64,000 bases of DNA, from contig JANQLY010000026.1 in NCBI GenBank assembly GCA_028280345.1, forward strand, positions 1 to 64,000, given 5' to 3'. Below are positions 47,108 through 56,103 of this stretch, piece by piece. Position numbers and translations under genes: made by a program. How positions within the stretch are numbered: position 1 is the stretch's first letter; each line of letters starts with the position of its first letter. This DNA comes from Pseudomonadales bacterium (lineage in GTDB: Bacteria; Pseudomonadota; Gammaproteobacteria; Pseudomonadales; UBA7239). The notes beneath the pieces were generated by a model that did not search any database, was not told the origin of the DNA, and worked only from the letters and a program-made list of their open reading frames with translations.

Positions 47108-48235
47108 ATGAATATAGTTGCGAGCAGTACGCTCTCTCTTAACCGCTGGCTTCCGCAGCGGTTTCTAACGCTGCAAGATCACGGCGAAGCCTTGCGTGTG
47201 CGGATTTTTCTGATCCTGATATTCCTGTGTGTCGCCCCTTTGCTACTGCTGACCCTGATCATGTTTTGCCTCACGGTCATTCGCTATGACAGCCTGTGGT
47301 TACCGACATTATGCGTAGCGGTTATTACATTTTCTCAAATCAGCTGTCTTCTGTATTTCCTGAAAAGTGGCAATATTAATCTCTGCGCATTGATATACGC
47401 TTCGATTATTTTTGTTCTTGTCGGCACATGTGCTTTCTTCACTGGCGGCTGGCATTCACCGGTCAGCATTTTCCTGCTCGCCTTACCGGTTATCGCCTGC
47501 CTTGTTGTCAGTCGCAATACGGGATATATATTTTCTCTTGCTGTGCTAACGCTGTATGTCGCTTTTTATCTTCTTGAACAACGAGGTTATGCCACAGAAC
47601 AGCTGATTAGCCCCGAATATATGCCTTATGCACAAGCTGGAATGTGGTTTACGAGTTTGTCATTCATTGTTGGCTGCCTATTGCTATTCGATTTTTCTAC
47701 CATGGATCTGTCCCGGGTTATTGAAAAAGAGAGAATACAATTTGAACGCGATATCAATGTAGACGATCTTACTGATACCTATAACCAGGAATCCTTTCTC
47801 GACGAGATTGACAAATGCCAGATGAATCAGCTGGAAAATAACCAGGAATTCGCGCTGATTTTCATTAAAATTGATAATTTAAGAAAAATAAATCGCCAAT
47901 TCGGCTATGAGGCCGGCGACTATTTCCTGGGCAAGCTAGCGGAAAATATCCGTCAGGTTAGTGACAACCGTACTATTGTGTCTCGTTATACACCGGAAAG
48001 CTTTGCTGTTCTTTTCAATCCGGTCGAAGACATTGGCCAACTTATAAGTATGCAGTTCAAACTAAAACAGGCCGCGCACAAGAAAATTCTATTTCGCGAT
48101 GAAATTGTTTTAAGTCCGGAATTGTCTTTTGGCATTGTTATCAGTGACGGCGAAAACATGACACCTCTGGATTTAATTGCCCAAGCTGAAGAACGAGCCA
48201 GCGTTGAAGATTCCCGCCTGTATATGAGGGTCTGA
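47108..48235 (+). CDS. membrane protein with degenerate GGDEF domain (first of two)
   Basis: 375 residues. Six membrane helices (about 27-205) contain TGGWHSPVSIFLLALP, a signature shared with the next gene. A GGDEF domain follows (about 220-375): the Asp/Asn substrate region reads FIKIDNLRKINRQFGYEAGD, but where GGDEF is expected the sequence is SRYTPESFAVLF, so the active-site Gly-Gly-Asp-Glu are gone. Diguanylate cyclase activity is therefore not expected; a binding or dimerising role is more likely. The stop is three bases before the next start. Confidence 0.88.
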   Translation: MNIVASSTLSLNRWLPQRFLTLQDHGEALRVRIFLILIFLCVAPLLLLTLIMFCLTVIRYDSLWLPTLCVAVITFSQISCLLYFLKSGNINLCALIYASIIFVLVGTCAFFTGGWHSPVSIFLLALPVIACLVVSRNTGYIFSLAVLTLYVAFYLLEQRGYATEQLISPEYMPYAQAGMWFTSLSFIVGCLLLFDFSTMDLSRVIEKERIQFERDINVDDLTDTYNQESFLDEIDKCQMNQLENNQEFALIFIKIDNLRKINRQFGYEAGDYFLGKLAENIRQVSDNRTIVSRYTPESFAVLFNPVEDIGQLISMQFKLKQAAHKKILFRDEIVLSPELSFGIVISDGENMTPLDLIAQAEERASVEDSRLYMRV

Positions 48236-48238
48236 ACA

Positions 48239-49423
48239 ATGCTGAACCTTACGAGCCTGCTTGATCAACTACTACCCAAAGCCTTTCACACTCAATGTAG
48301 TGGTGATGAACTATTCCGCGCAAGAATTACATCCGGTGTAACCGCGATGTACTTTGTCTCGTTGGTTTTTGTCATTGTCCTGTTGTTACTGTTTACCTAT
48401 CTTGGTTATGTGGAAGTCTGGTCTGCTGTTATTTCCTGCTCTATTTCTTCGAGTTGTTATTTATTTCAACTGATTTATTTCAAGAAAACCGGCAATCTGT
48501 TTATCGCTTCAACAATTACAATTTTAACGCTATTTGGTGCAACCTGTTCTTTTGTAACATTAACCGGTGGCTGGCAATCTCCGGTTGTTCTGTTTCTGTT
48601 TGTTGTGCCTATGTGTGCGTTTCTAATGATGGGCCATAAACCCGGTATTTTCTGGACCGGTCTTGCCGCCACGGCTTATCTTATTCTCGGAGTATTTGAA
48701 TATTTCTCCGTACCCATGCCCCATGTTGTCGCTGCCGAGTATGAGCACCTGCTGAAACTATTTAGCTGGATGTTCAGTTGGACGATTATTGTTGGTGGCG
48801 TAAGTCTGTATTCCGGCGTTGTTAACAGCCTTAATGAAGCGGTTAACGAAGAACGGGAAAAAATGCGCATCAAGGCAACCTTCGATGAAGAAACCGGCGC
48901 CTATACCCGCAAGGCTTTTCAACAGCTGCTGAAACAAAAAAACCGCGAAGCTGCACTCAACACTCAAAGCCCAATGGTTCTGTTTTGTCTGGAACTGGAG
49001 TTCTCCCAGCGCGATCAGTTACTGGAGCAGGCACAAGCGTTCCATGATGTTCTTGATAAGCTCCGCGCAACGCTCGGGGAAGAAATTATTTTGTCACGCT
49101 ATGGCGGACTGTCGATAACCGGACTGATTACGCCACAACCCAATAGTGATATTGCCCATGCGGTTACACACGATATCTATAGCAAACTGCAAATGATGCT
49201 CGACGAGCACGGCGCTACGGTTTATATGGGTGCTGTATTTATGCCGGGCTTCTCACGGGACGTGAATACGCTCACCCAGGGAGCTCGCAAGGCACTGTAT
49301 ATTGCCAAGCAAAAGAATAGAAAGCTGGTAATTTTTGCCAAATCCTTGAGCAAGGCTCATGAACAGGACTATATCGGCGAGGTTGTGCGGGCACGCTTCG
49401 ACCAGGTTGTCGCCGAAGCCTGA
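48239..49423 (+). CDS. membrane protein with degenerate GGDEF domain (second of two)
   Basis: 394 residues, paralogous to the preceding protein: six membrane helices (about 30-200) with TGGWQSPVVLFLFVVP, then a GGDEF-like domain in which the motif is RYGGLSITGLI, keeping the two glycines but lacking Asp and Glu. The DxDxFKxIN substrate loop is also lost (ELEFSQRDQLL). It is translationally close to its partner (three-base gap), so the two may form a hetero-oligomer. The N-terminal domain probably senses a membrane or small-molecule signal. Confidence 0.87.
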   Translation: MLNLTSLLDQLLPKAFHTQCSGDELFRARITSGVTAMYFVSLVFVIVLLLLFTYLGYVEVWSAVISCSISSSCYLFQLIYFKKTGNLFIASTITILTLFGATCSFVTLTGGWQSPVVLFLFVVPMCAFLMMGHKPGIFWTGLAATAYLILGVFEYFSVPMPHVVAAEYEHLLKLFSWMFSWTIIVGGVSLYSGVVNSLNEAVNEEREKMRIKATFDEETGAYTRKAFQQLLKQKNREAALNTQSPMVLFCLELEFSQRDQLLEQAQAFHDVLDKLRATLGEEIILSRYGGLSITGLITPQPNSDIAHAVTHDIYSKLQMMLDEHGATVYMGAVFMPGFSRDVNTLTQGARKALYIAKQKNRKLVIFAKSLSKAHEQDYIGEVVRARFDQVVAEA

Positions 49424-49453
49424 GCACCCAACTCACCCGATACTGCCTACATC

Positions 49454-51622
49454 CTACATAGCGCTATCGATTAAGCCGCCAACTTTCAGGTATACCCAGG
49501 TTTTAAAGTCTCTCCACCACTGCGGGCCCGGGTTTTCACGCTCTTCCTTGTCCTTGTTCGCCTCATCGAGAATATAGGCGTAGATTGCATCGGCATCTTC
49601 TTCAGTAAGCACCTCGGAAAAACCGACCATGCCGACTCCGCTGAGCGCACCGCCAAGTACGATCGCTTTAAAGCCCTCGTGACGCGTGGAATGCATATGA
49701 CGCAAATCCGGAATCGAGCCGCCACTTACCACACTCATACCATGGCAGCCGACACAGTACTGGCGATACTTCACATTACCGTGGGCAATCACCTCGTCAC
49801 TCACATCCAGGCGTGGTGGTGGATCATAAATCACGCGCTCTGGTACCGCTGGCAGCGTACCCGTTCCGCCCAATTTGAAAGCCAGAATACGGCTACGCGG
49901 TGGTCCGGGCGGTGGCTTCAGGCCAGCAGCCAGACCGAGACCACCACCCCAGCCGGCCTGTACAGCAATATACTGCTCGCCATCGACGGTATAGGTCACG
50001 GCCGGGGCCATCACACCCGTCTGTGTATCAAAGTTCCACAACTCTTCGCCGGTGTCAGCACTAAACGCTCTGAACTTCTGATCAGCCGTGCCCTGAAATA
50101 CCAGGTTACCCGCCGTGGAGAGCACGCCACCATTCCAGGTCAACGCGTGTTTTACTTCCCACGCCGGCTGCTGGGTTTCCGGATTCCACGCCAACAGTCC
50201 ACCACCGAGCACACTTCTGAGCATCGCCTGTTGAAACAGCATTTCTCCGGGGGGCTGTGGCATCGGCTGGGTGCCAAGATTCCAGAAGCCTGGCTCGTGT
50301 TCGTAGTTGTAATCCGGATCAATCTCGTTTGCGCCCTCTATCGTTGGGATATAAACGAACCCGGTTTGCGGGTTATAGGACATCGGGTGCCAATTATGAG
50401 CACCTACGGGAGAGGGGCGAATAAACTGCTTGCCGTCTTTGTAGTCCACATCGGGATTTTCTATCGGGCGGCCATTTTCATCATAGCCCAGCGCCCAGTT
50501 CACTCGGGAATAGGGCTCGGCGGACAGAAACTCACCGGTAGCGCGATCAAGAATAAAAAAGAAGCCGTTCTTCGGCGCCTGCATAATGACGCTGCGCTGT
50601 TCGCCCTGCCAGTTGATCTCGGCGAGAATCATATGCTGGGTTGCCGTATAGTCAAAACCATCGTTTGGCGTGCCCTGGTAGTGCCAGATATATTCTCCGG
50701 TATCCGGGTTTAGTGACACGATAGACGACACAAAGAGATTGTCGAGGCCTGCCGGATTGCGCAGATGACGGTTCCAGGGCCCCGCATTGCCCACCCCGAT
50801 ATAGAGCTGATCAAGCTCCGGATCATAGGCCATGGAATCCCAGACGGTACCACCACCGCCGTTTTCCCACCAGGGGAATGACCGGTCCCAGGTTTCCAGC
50901 GCCATCGCCATGGCGTCATCCTCGGGCTTGCTGTCCGGATTGCCTGGCACAGTCCAGAAACGCCAGACCATGTCACCGCTCTCTGCATCATAGGCAGAGA
51001 CATAACCGCGCACACCGTACTCGGCGCCACCATTACCAATCACCACCTTGCCTTTTACTACACGGGGTGCGCCGGTAATCGTGTAGGGGCGCGACTGGTC
51101 AATTGTCAGGGTACGCCAGATTTCCTCACCGGTTCCCGCATCCACCGCGACAAGATAACCGTCGAGCGTACCCACATAAACCTTGCCCTTCCACACGGCT
51201 ACCCCGCGATTGACCACATCACAGCACGCATGTACGGCCCAGGCCTTGTCTACCTGGGGGTCAAATTGCCAGATCAGCTCACCAGTTTTTGCATCATTCG
51301 CATAAACCACCGACCAGTTGCCAGTAGAGTACATCACCCCGTCAATCACAATCGGCGAAGCCTCCAGGCCCCGGCTGTGGTTCGTGTCAAAAGCCCAGGC
51401 CAGACCCAACCCGGATATATTGCCACTATTAATTTGGTCGAGCGGGCTGAAACGCTGCTCATCGTAGGTGCGACCATGGGCCAGCCAGTTGGAAACCTCC
51501 TGATCCGCCTGTTTGAGCCGCTCCGCATCGAGGTCAGCAGCTTTGCGCAGAACGTCAGGGTTGTATGCAGCCGACAGGCTGGTGCTAAAAAACAGGGCTA
51601 AAAGGGCAGCGCAGATTCGCAT
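49454..51622 (-). CDS. PQQ-dependent alcohol dehydrogenase with C-terminal cytochrome c (quinohaemoprotein)
   Basis: Periplasmic enzyme of 722 residues; signal peptide 1-18 (ends SLSA-A). The eight-bladed PQQ propeller includes the vicinal disulfide Cys133-Cys134 (HACCD), Glu201 in GNGGAEYGVRG, Asn279 in GVGNA, and catalytic Asp324 in FDYTATQ. The residue two after the catalytic Asp is Thr rather than Asp, so this looks like a calcium enzyme, not a lanthanide one. Haem c binds at CVGCH (Cys623, Cys626, His627) with Met665 as likely sixth ligand. Oxidises primary or secondary alcohols and passes electrons to the respiratory chain. Confidence 0.94.
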   Translation of the reverse strand: MRICAALLALFFSTSLSAAYNPDVLRKAADLDAERLKQADQEVSNWLAHGRTYDEQRFSPLDQINSGNISGLGLAWAFDTNHSRGLEASPIVIDGVMYSTGNWSVVYANDAKTGELIWQFDPQVDKAWAVHACCDVVNRGVAVWKGKVYVGTLDGYLVAVDAGTGEEIWRTLTIDQSRPYTITGAPRVVKGKVVIGNGGAEYGVRGYVSAYDAESGDMVWRFWTVPGNPDSKPEDDAMAMALETWDRSFPWWENGGGGTVWDSMAYDPELDQLYIGVGNAGPWNRHLRNPAGLDNLFVSSIVSLNPDTGEYIWHYQGTPNDGFDYTATQHMILAEINWQGEQRSVIMQAPKNGFFFILDRATGEFLSAEPYSRVNWALGYDENGRPIENPDVDYKDGKQFIRPSPVGAHNWHPMSYNPQTGFVYIPTIEGANEIDPDYNYEHEPGFWNLGTQPMPQPPGEMLFQQAMLRSVLGGGLLAWNPETQQPAWEVKHALTWNGGVLSTAGNLVFQGTADQKFRAFSADTGEELWNFDTQTGVMAPAVTYTVDGEQYIAVQAGWGGGLGLAAGLKPPPGPPRSRILAFKLGGTGTLPAVPERVIYDPPPRLDVSDEVIAHGNVKYRQYCVGCHGMSVVSGGSIPDLRHMHSTRHEGFKAIVLGGALSGVGMVGFSEVLTEEDADAIYAYILDEANKDKEERENPGPQWWRDFKTWVYLKVGGLIDSAM

Positions 51623-51769
51623 GATGTCAGGTCTTTTCTAATTGTTAAACAAGCCGGACATAATAGCGAAAATACCCGGTCTGCGGATATAAACATTCCG
51701 CTTAGTCAGTTTTAACAGGGTGAGAATCGGGCCGGTGCCACTCCGCCTCTATCCAGGGATTCCGCTAGT

Positions 51770-51789
51770 ACACTGGGCCGGATCAGTGT
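51770..51789. promoter_or_regulatory. inverted repeat in the gap between PQQ dehydrogenase and SGNH genes
   Basis: ACACTG-GGCCGGAT-CAGTGT: perfect six-base arms with an eight-base spacer, in the 276-base divergent gap. The size suits a dimeric regulator. No matching regulator is identified. Confidence 0.3.
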
Positions 51790-51898
51790 CACCCTCGTAC
51801 TAGTAGTCACCATAAAAACGCACCTGATTAAACACTGTAGAGTTACCATCAATCTGAATGTAAACTAGCAACAGGATATAAACAAAAACAACCCGGCA

Positions 51899-53161
51899 AT
51901 GACTGGCCCAATAAAAATACGCTTTAAAAAACTGCTTTCTGTACTATTCAGTCTGCTAATCGCACTCCTGATCTTCGAGCTGTTCTTCACGCTACTCTAC
52001 TACATTCTCGATGACGGTCGCTATGTTCCCGCCGCTGTCAAAATCGAGCAATCTTCACCGAAGGGCTATCGCATCAGCCGCGCACAGACCTGCTTTGGTA
52101 AACGCAGTCTGTCACCTCATCCATGGCTCGGTTATAGCCGGCTTACAAAACCATTTTGCGACAGTTATGAAGTCGGTGGCAGCCATACCGGTGAAGTATT
52201 TCCTTTCACCAAAGACCCGGACAAATTCACTATTCTGTTTACCGGTGCTTCCGTGCCGAAGCAGCTACTCGACACAATCAAGCCTTCAATCAGAAAACAG
52301 CTGAGCGAGAATTATCACTATCAGGGCAAGGAAATCGTAGTGCTAGGCGGTGCCGTGGAGGGCTGGAAACAACCCCAGCAAACCATCATGTTGCTACTCT
52401 CGCTCGGCGTTATTGATGCAGTTTTCACCGTTGAAGGTTTTAATGAACTCGTGTTCACCCAAAACAAGGATTTTCACTATCACTACCAGGTGCCCTACTA
52501 CCATCTTTATCGCAAGGCTAACACTTCGATTTTAACCAACGGCCAACGCAACCTGATCTGGATTACTGAATCTCTGTATGACAGCGTGGAGAAAGGGCAT
52601 GTGCTCAAGCACTCCAAAATCGTCTACTTTATTTTGAATACTCTGCGCCGCTCAACCCGGGAGGCACTGGCCAACTCCACAGAGAACCCCATGTTCCAGC
52701 AGACCATGGGGCCGTTTGTGTTGCCTGATCACTGGACATTGGAACAGCGGCGCGCCCATTTTATGGAGAACTACCTTCAGTCAGTAAAAACCATGCACAC
52801 CATAGCCAACGCCAACAATTTAAAGTTTGCCTATTTTTTACAACCGGCGCCGGTGATCGGCAAAACGCTTACCGAGAGCGAACAAAACAAACTGCGCGAC
52901 ACCTCCTATAAAGATGACTACCTGGCTATGGAGCAACAGTTACTTGCTCTACAGGCTGAAGGTCTCGAGGTTTATTCGCTGACTCACGTGTTCGAGAATT
53001 TCAGTGGCGAAGCCTACAAGGACAGTATTCATATTCACCCGGAAAGCGGTGCTGCTGAAGTACTTAATAACGCTATTATTGAGACCCTTGTAGAACGCTG
53101 GGGGCTCGAACCTGTTAGCTCCACAGCCAGGACTATAAACAACCCGGAAAATAGTGAATAA
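51899..53161 (+). CDS. membrane-anchored SGNH/GDSL-type hydrolase
   Basis: 420 residues. One N-terminal membrane helix (about 11-37) then a periplasmic domain. The SGNH blocks can be traced: Ser118 in FTGASVPKQ, Gly151 in GGAVEGW, Asn182 in VEGFNEL, and Asp375-x-x-His378 in YKDSIHIHPES. Relatives remove or add acetyl groups on polysaccharides, or are lipases/esterases. The substrate is unknown. No ribosome-binding site is evident. A sodium/solute symporter follows after 49 bases. Confidence 0.75.
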   Translation: MTGPIKIRFKKLLSVLFSLLIALLIFELFFTLLYYILDDGRYVPAAVKIEQSSPKGYRISRAQTCFGKRSLSPHPWLGYSRLTKPFCDSYEVGGSHTGEVFPFTKDPDKFTILFTGASVPKQLLDTIKPSIRKQLSENYHYQGKEIVVLGGAVEGWKQPQQTIMLLLSLGVIDAVFTVEGFNELVFTQNKDFHYHYQVPYYHLYRKANTSILTNGQRNLIWITESLYDSVEKGHVLKHSKIVYFILNTLRRSTREALANSTENPMFQQTMGPFVLPDHWTLEQRRAHFMENYLQSVKTMHTIANANNLKFAYFLQPAPVIGKTLTESEQNKLRDTSYKDDYLAMEQQLLALQAEGLEVYSLTHVFENFSGEAYKDSIHIHPESGAAEVLNNAIIETLVERWGLEPVSSTARTINNPENSE

Positions 53162-53210
53162 TAAGGCCGCTATTGGGGGCTATTCTAATTTTCATTATTA
53201 ACAATTTTCT

Positions 53211-54758
53211 ATGAAACTCGCTTTTCTCGATATTCTCGTTTTAGGTTTTTACATGCTGGCGATGGTGAGCATGGGCTTTTATTTTTCCAAAAAGAATAAA
53301 AATACCGAGGAGTATTTCCTCGGTGGCCGCCGCTTTGGCGGCTGGGCTATCGGGCTAAGCATGATGGGTACCGCAATTAGCTCGATTACGTTTCTCGCCA
53401 TGCCTGCTGACGCGTTTAAAACCACATGGATACGCTATATCACCTACGGCGGCTTGCCAATTGCCGTGTTTATTGCCGCGGTTTATATCGTACCGATTTT
53501 CCGTCGCCTTAACATCACCTCGGCCTACGAATACCTTGAAGATCGCTTTGGCCCATCGATCCGCATTTACGGCAGTATTACCTATCTGCTGGCCCAGTTA
53601 AGCCGCATCAGTATTGTGCTGTACTTGCTCGCCGTACTACTTAGTGAAATCACCAATATTGAACTGAGCCACTGCATTGTCATTATGGGTCTGTTTGTGG
53701 GACTGTATACCGTTATTGGCGGCATTGATGCGGTTATCTGGACCGATGTGTTCCAGACCATTGTGCTTTCACTCGGCAGCATTATTGGTTTATGGATTAT
53801 CGTCGATGCACTGCCCGGCGGTTTTATGCAGATTATTGATGTGGCACAGGCACATAATAAATTCAGCCTTGGCGACCTTGAAAACGGCGTGATACAACCT
53901 TCACAGTGGCATTTGTCACTTAGTGAAAAAACCGCCACGATGATTTTATTTGCCGGTATTTCATTTTTTCTCACCGAGTATGTAAGTAGCCAGCACATGA
54001 TTCAGCGTTATTGTGCTACCAAAAATGTTGCCGAAGCGCGCAAGGGTCTGATTGTTAACGTTTGTATTTCGATTCCGGTGTGGACATTTTTTATGTTATT
54101 CGGCACAGCGTTGTATGTGTTTTTTGTTCAATTCCCTTCTGTAGAGGCAACCGAAGCGCTGGATGGCACCCGCAATGCAGAACATGTGGTGCCGCATTTT
54201 ATTCTCAATCACTTGCCCGCCGGTTTAACCGGGCTATTATTAGCCGCTGCCCTGGCGGCGGGTATGTCATCACTGGACTCCAGTATCAATGCCATTTCTA
54301 CAGTATCCATTGTGGATTTGTACAAACGCCATATTAAAAAAGGTCAGAGCGACCATCACTATTTGATCGCGGCCAAGACCATTGCCTCAATCGCCACCCT
54401 GATTATGATTTTCGCGGCTTACAAGTTGATCGGTATTGAGACGACGACGATTCAGCACACGGCATTTATTATTTCCTCAATCCTGACTGGTGGTATTCTC
54501 GGTCTGTTTGTACTCGGCCTGTTAACTACTGTAGGTGATGCACGCTCGGTATGGGTCGGAATTGTGTTTACCATGGCTTTTACCTGGTGGGCGGTGTTCC
54601 AGCACAAGTTGCCCATTGATTTCTCACTAAACTATTACTACATCGGCATGATCGGCAACTTTTTGATGTTTGTGCTTGGCTTTTTTGTTGCTTTGCTTTT
54701 GCCGCGTCGCACTCGAGATTTAAATAACAAAACCGTGTGGACCATGAGGTCGGAGTAA
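53211..54758 (+). CDS. sodium/solute symporter (SSS family)
   Basis: 515 residues with about 13 membrane helices. The N-terminal FLDILVLGFYMLAMVSMGFYF leads to the family segment NTEEYFLGGRRFGG and GLSMMGTAISSITFLAMPADAF, and the second signature lies in AAALAAGMSSLDSSINAIST (sodium-site Ser/Asp residues). Transported solute not predictable; sialic acid, sugars and carboxylates are all known in the family. Preceded by the SGNH hydrolase and followed by an NTF2-like gene in the same direction. Confidence 0.92.
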   Translation: MKLAFLDILVLGFYMLAMVSMGFYFSKKNKNTEEYFLGGRRFGGWAIGLSMMGTAISSITFLAMPADAFKTTWIRYITYGGLPIAVFIAAVYIVPIFRRLNITSAYEYLEDRFGPSIRIYGSITYLLAQLSRISIVLYLLAVLLSEITNIELSHCIVIMGLFVGLYTVIGGIDAVIWTDVFQTIVLSLGSIIGLWIIVDALPGGFMQIIDVAQAHNKFSLGDLENGVIQPSQWHLSLSEKTATMILFAGISFFLTEYVSSQHMIQRYCATKNVAEARKGLIVNVCISIPVWTFFMLFGTALYVFFVQFPSVEATEALDGTRNAEHVVPHFILNHLPAGLTGLLLAAALAAGMSSLDSSINAISTVSIVDLYKRHIKKGQSDHHYLIAAKTIASIATLIMIFAAYKLIGIETTTIQHTAFIISSILTGGILGLFVLGLLTTVGDARSVWVGIVFTMAFTWWAVFQHKLPIDFSLNYYYIGMIGNFLMFVLGFFVALLLPRRTRDLNNKTVWTMRSE

Positions 54759-54798
54759 ACCAGTAGACTCTGGAATCAGCCCGGAAATAATTTTTAAT

Positions 54799-55242
54799 AT
54801 GACTGATAAGCTTGAACAACTATTCGCACAGCAAGCCATTACTGAAGGCCTTAACCGCTATGCCCGCGCCTGTGACGAACGCAACTGGTCGCTGTTTGAC
54901 AGCGTGTTTTGCGATGACGTAGAAGTTAATTACGGCGGCGAATTCAAATTTCAGGGGCGCGACAAAGTAGTCGGCATGATTCGCAGTATGCTTGGCGGCT
55001 GCGGACCAACACAACATTTACTCGGCAATATTTCCATTCAGGTAAGCGGAGATAGTGCGCGGAGTTCCTGCTATGTACGCGCCGATCATATTGGCAAGGG
55101 CGATAAATCACAGTTGCGTTATGAGGTATGGGCTGAGTATCGCGATGAGTGGATGCGCCTGGATAGCGGCTGGCGAATTCGACAGCGCACCATGCACATC
55201 AGCCAGGAGATTGGCGAGCGCTCTGTACTTGCTCCGGATTAG
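54799..55242 (+). CDS. NTF2/SnoaL-like protein
   Basis: 147 residues, cone-shaped alpha+beta barrel fold. The segment QQAITEGLNRYARACDERNWSLFDSVFCDDVEVNY and the later SGWRIRQRTMHISQE are typical of SnoaL_4 domains found in hydratases/isomerases and dioxygenase small subunits. No catalytic assignment is possible. It follows the symporter by 40 bases and may share its transcript. Confidence 0.83.
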   Translation: MTDKLEQLFAQQAITEGLNRYARACDERNWSLFDSVFCDDVEVNYGGEFKFQGRDKVVGMIRSMLGGCGPTQHLLGNISIQVSGDSARSSCYVRADHIGKGDKSQLRYEVWAEYRDEWMRLDSGWRIRQRTMHISQEIGERSVLAPD

Positions 55243-55259
55243 TTTTTAAGATTCAGACT

Positions 55260-55562
55260 CTAGCTGTCGATCATGCGCCAGGCTTCGAAACCGCCATCGA
55301 GACTATAAACATCGGTAAATCCTTTCTCGGCAAAAAATGCTGCCGCAGACTGACTTGAATTACCGTGATAACAACAAATCACCAGTGTTTTGTCTTTTGG
55401 CTGTTCATCGACAAAACTTTCTACATCAATTTGTTCAATATGAATTGCCGCCTCAATATGGCCATTCGCATAGGATTGCGGATCGCGAATATCCAGCACC
55501 GTCACATCCTTATCGTTTATCAATTGTTTACAGCTTCCAGCATCAATTCGATGAAATGTCAT
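55260..55562 (-). CDS. glpE: GlpE-type single-domain rhodanese
   Basis: Thiosulfate:cyanide sulfurtransferase of 100 residues. The N-terminal VLDIRDPQSYANGHIEAA is the rhodanese fold, and the active loop CYHGNSSQSAA (Cys64) matches that of E. coli GlpE, as does the C-terminal YSLDGGFEAWR. Cytoplasmic, no signal peptide. It is not beside glpG or glpR here, so any link to glycerol metabolism is unsupported. Confidence 0.92.
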   Translation of the reverse strand: MTFHRIDAGSCKQLINDKDVTVLDIRDPQSYANGHIEAAIHIEQIDVESFVDEQPKDKTLVICCYHGNSSQSAAAFFAEKGFTDVYSLDGGFEAWRMIDS

Positions 55563-55644
55563 AAGTGATTTCCTTGCAGGTTATCTATAGCTGTCGGATA
55601 CCAATTATAACTTTGCAGGAAACCACCTCAATCATTATCTGTTT

Positions 55645-56013
55645 TTATTTACCAATATCCTTATAAAGCGCACTGGTTTTTGCGGCGAGAATAAAGTCAT
55701 TCATGTGTAAGCCCCCTACCACATGTGTCCACCACTGCACGCGCACCTTGCCCCACTCGGTCAGCAACGCCGGGTGGTGGTTTTCCGCCTCAGCAAGTTC
55801 ACCCACCTTGCAGGTAAATGCCAGCGCGTCAACAAAATTAGCAAAGCCAAATGCAGCCTCAAGGCAATCAATATCCGAGACACAACCGATTGACCAGTCC
55901 GGCAACTGTACAAGCCAGATCGCTCGCTGCGCATCATCTACCGCAGCTGTATCGCTGTAACTAGTGTCGCACTGCATTGTCAGCAAGTCAGAATCTGCGG
56001 ATATAAGAGACAT
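55645..56013 (-). CDS. phhB: pterin-4a-carbinolamine dehydratase
   Basis: 122 residues from the ATG at 56013, chosen because GGGGA lies upstream. A longer frame to 56070 has no better site. The family motif ENHHPALLTEWGKVRVQWWT, then HVVGGLHMNDF, gives the active His-His-Pro and the WTH...GL pattern. It regenerates quinonoid dihydropterin after phenylalanine hydroxylase. The hydroxylase gene is not next to it. The N-terminal 25 residues are longer than usual. Confidence 0.9.
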   Translation of the reverse strand: MSLISADSDLLTMQCDTSYSDTAAVDDAQRAIWLVQLPDWSIGCVSDIDCLEAAFGFANFVDALAFTCKVGELAEAENHHPALLTEWGKVRVQWWTHVVGGLHMNDFILAAKTSALYKDIGK

Positions 56014-56103
56014 AAGCTTCCCCGTTAATGATAAAATTGCTGTTAACTCATCCTTGTTAACCAGATTCAAGTGTAAACACTTTAACGCGACAAAGTAACT
56101 GCC

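Noticed and set aside
47988-48020. active diguanylate cyclase call for the first GGDEF-like protein
   Set aside because: The GGDEF residues are replaced by TPESF; only the fold, not the activity, can be claimed.
49679-50713. 344-codon open frame on the plus strand, antisense to the PQQ dehydrogenase
   Set aside because: Its composition mirrors the dehydrogenase codons, it has no recognisable domain, and the minus-strand gene is certain across the whole stretch.
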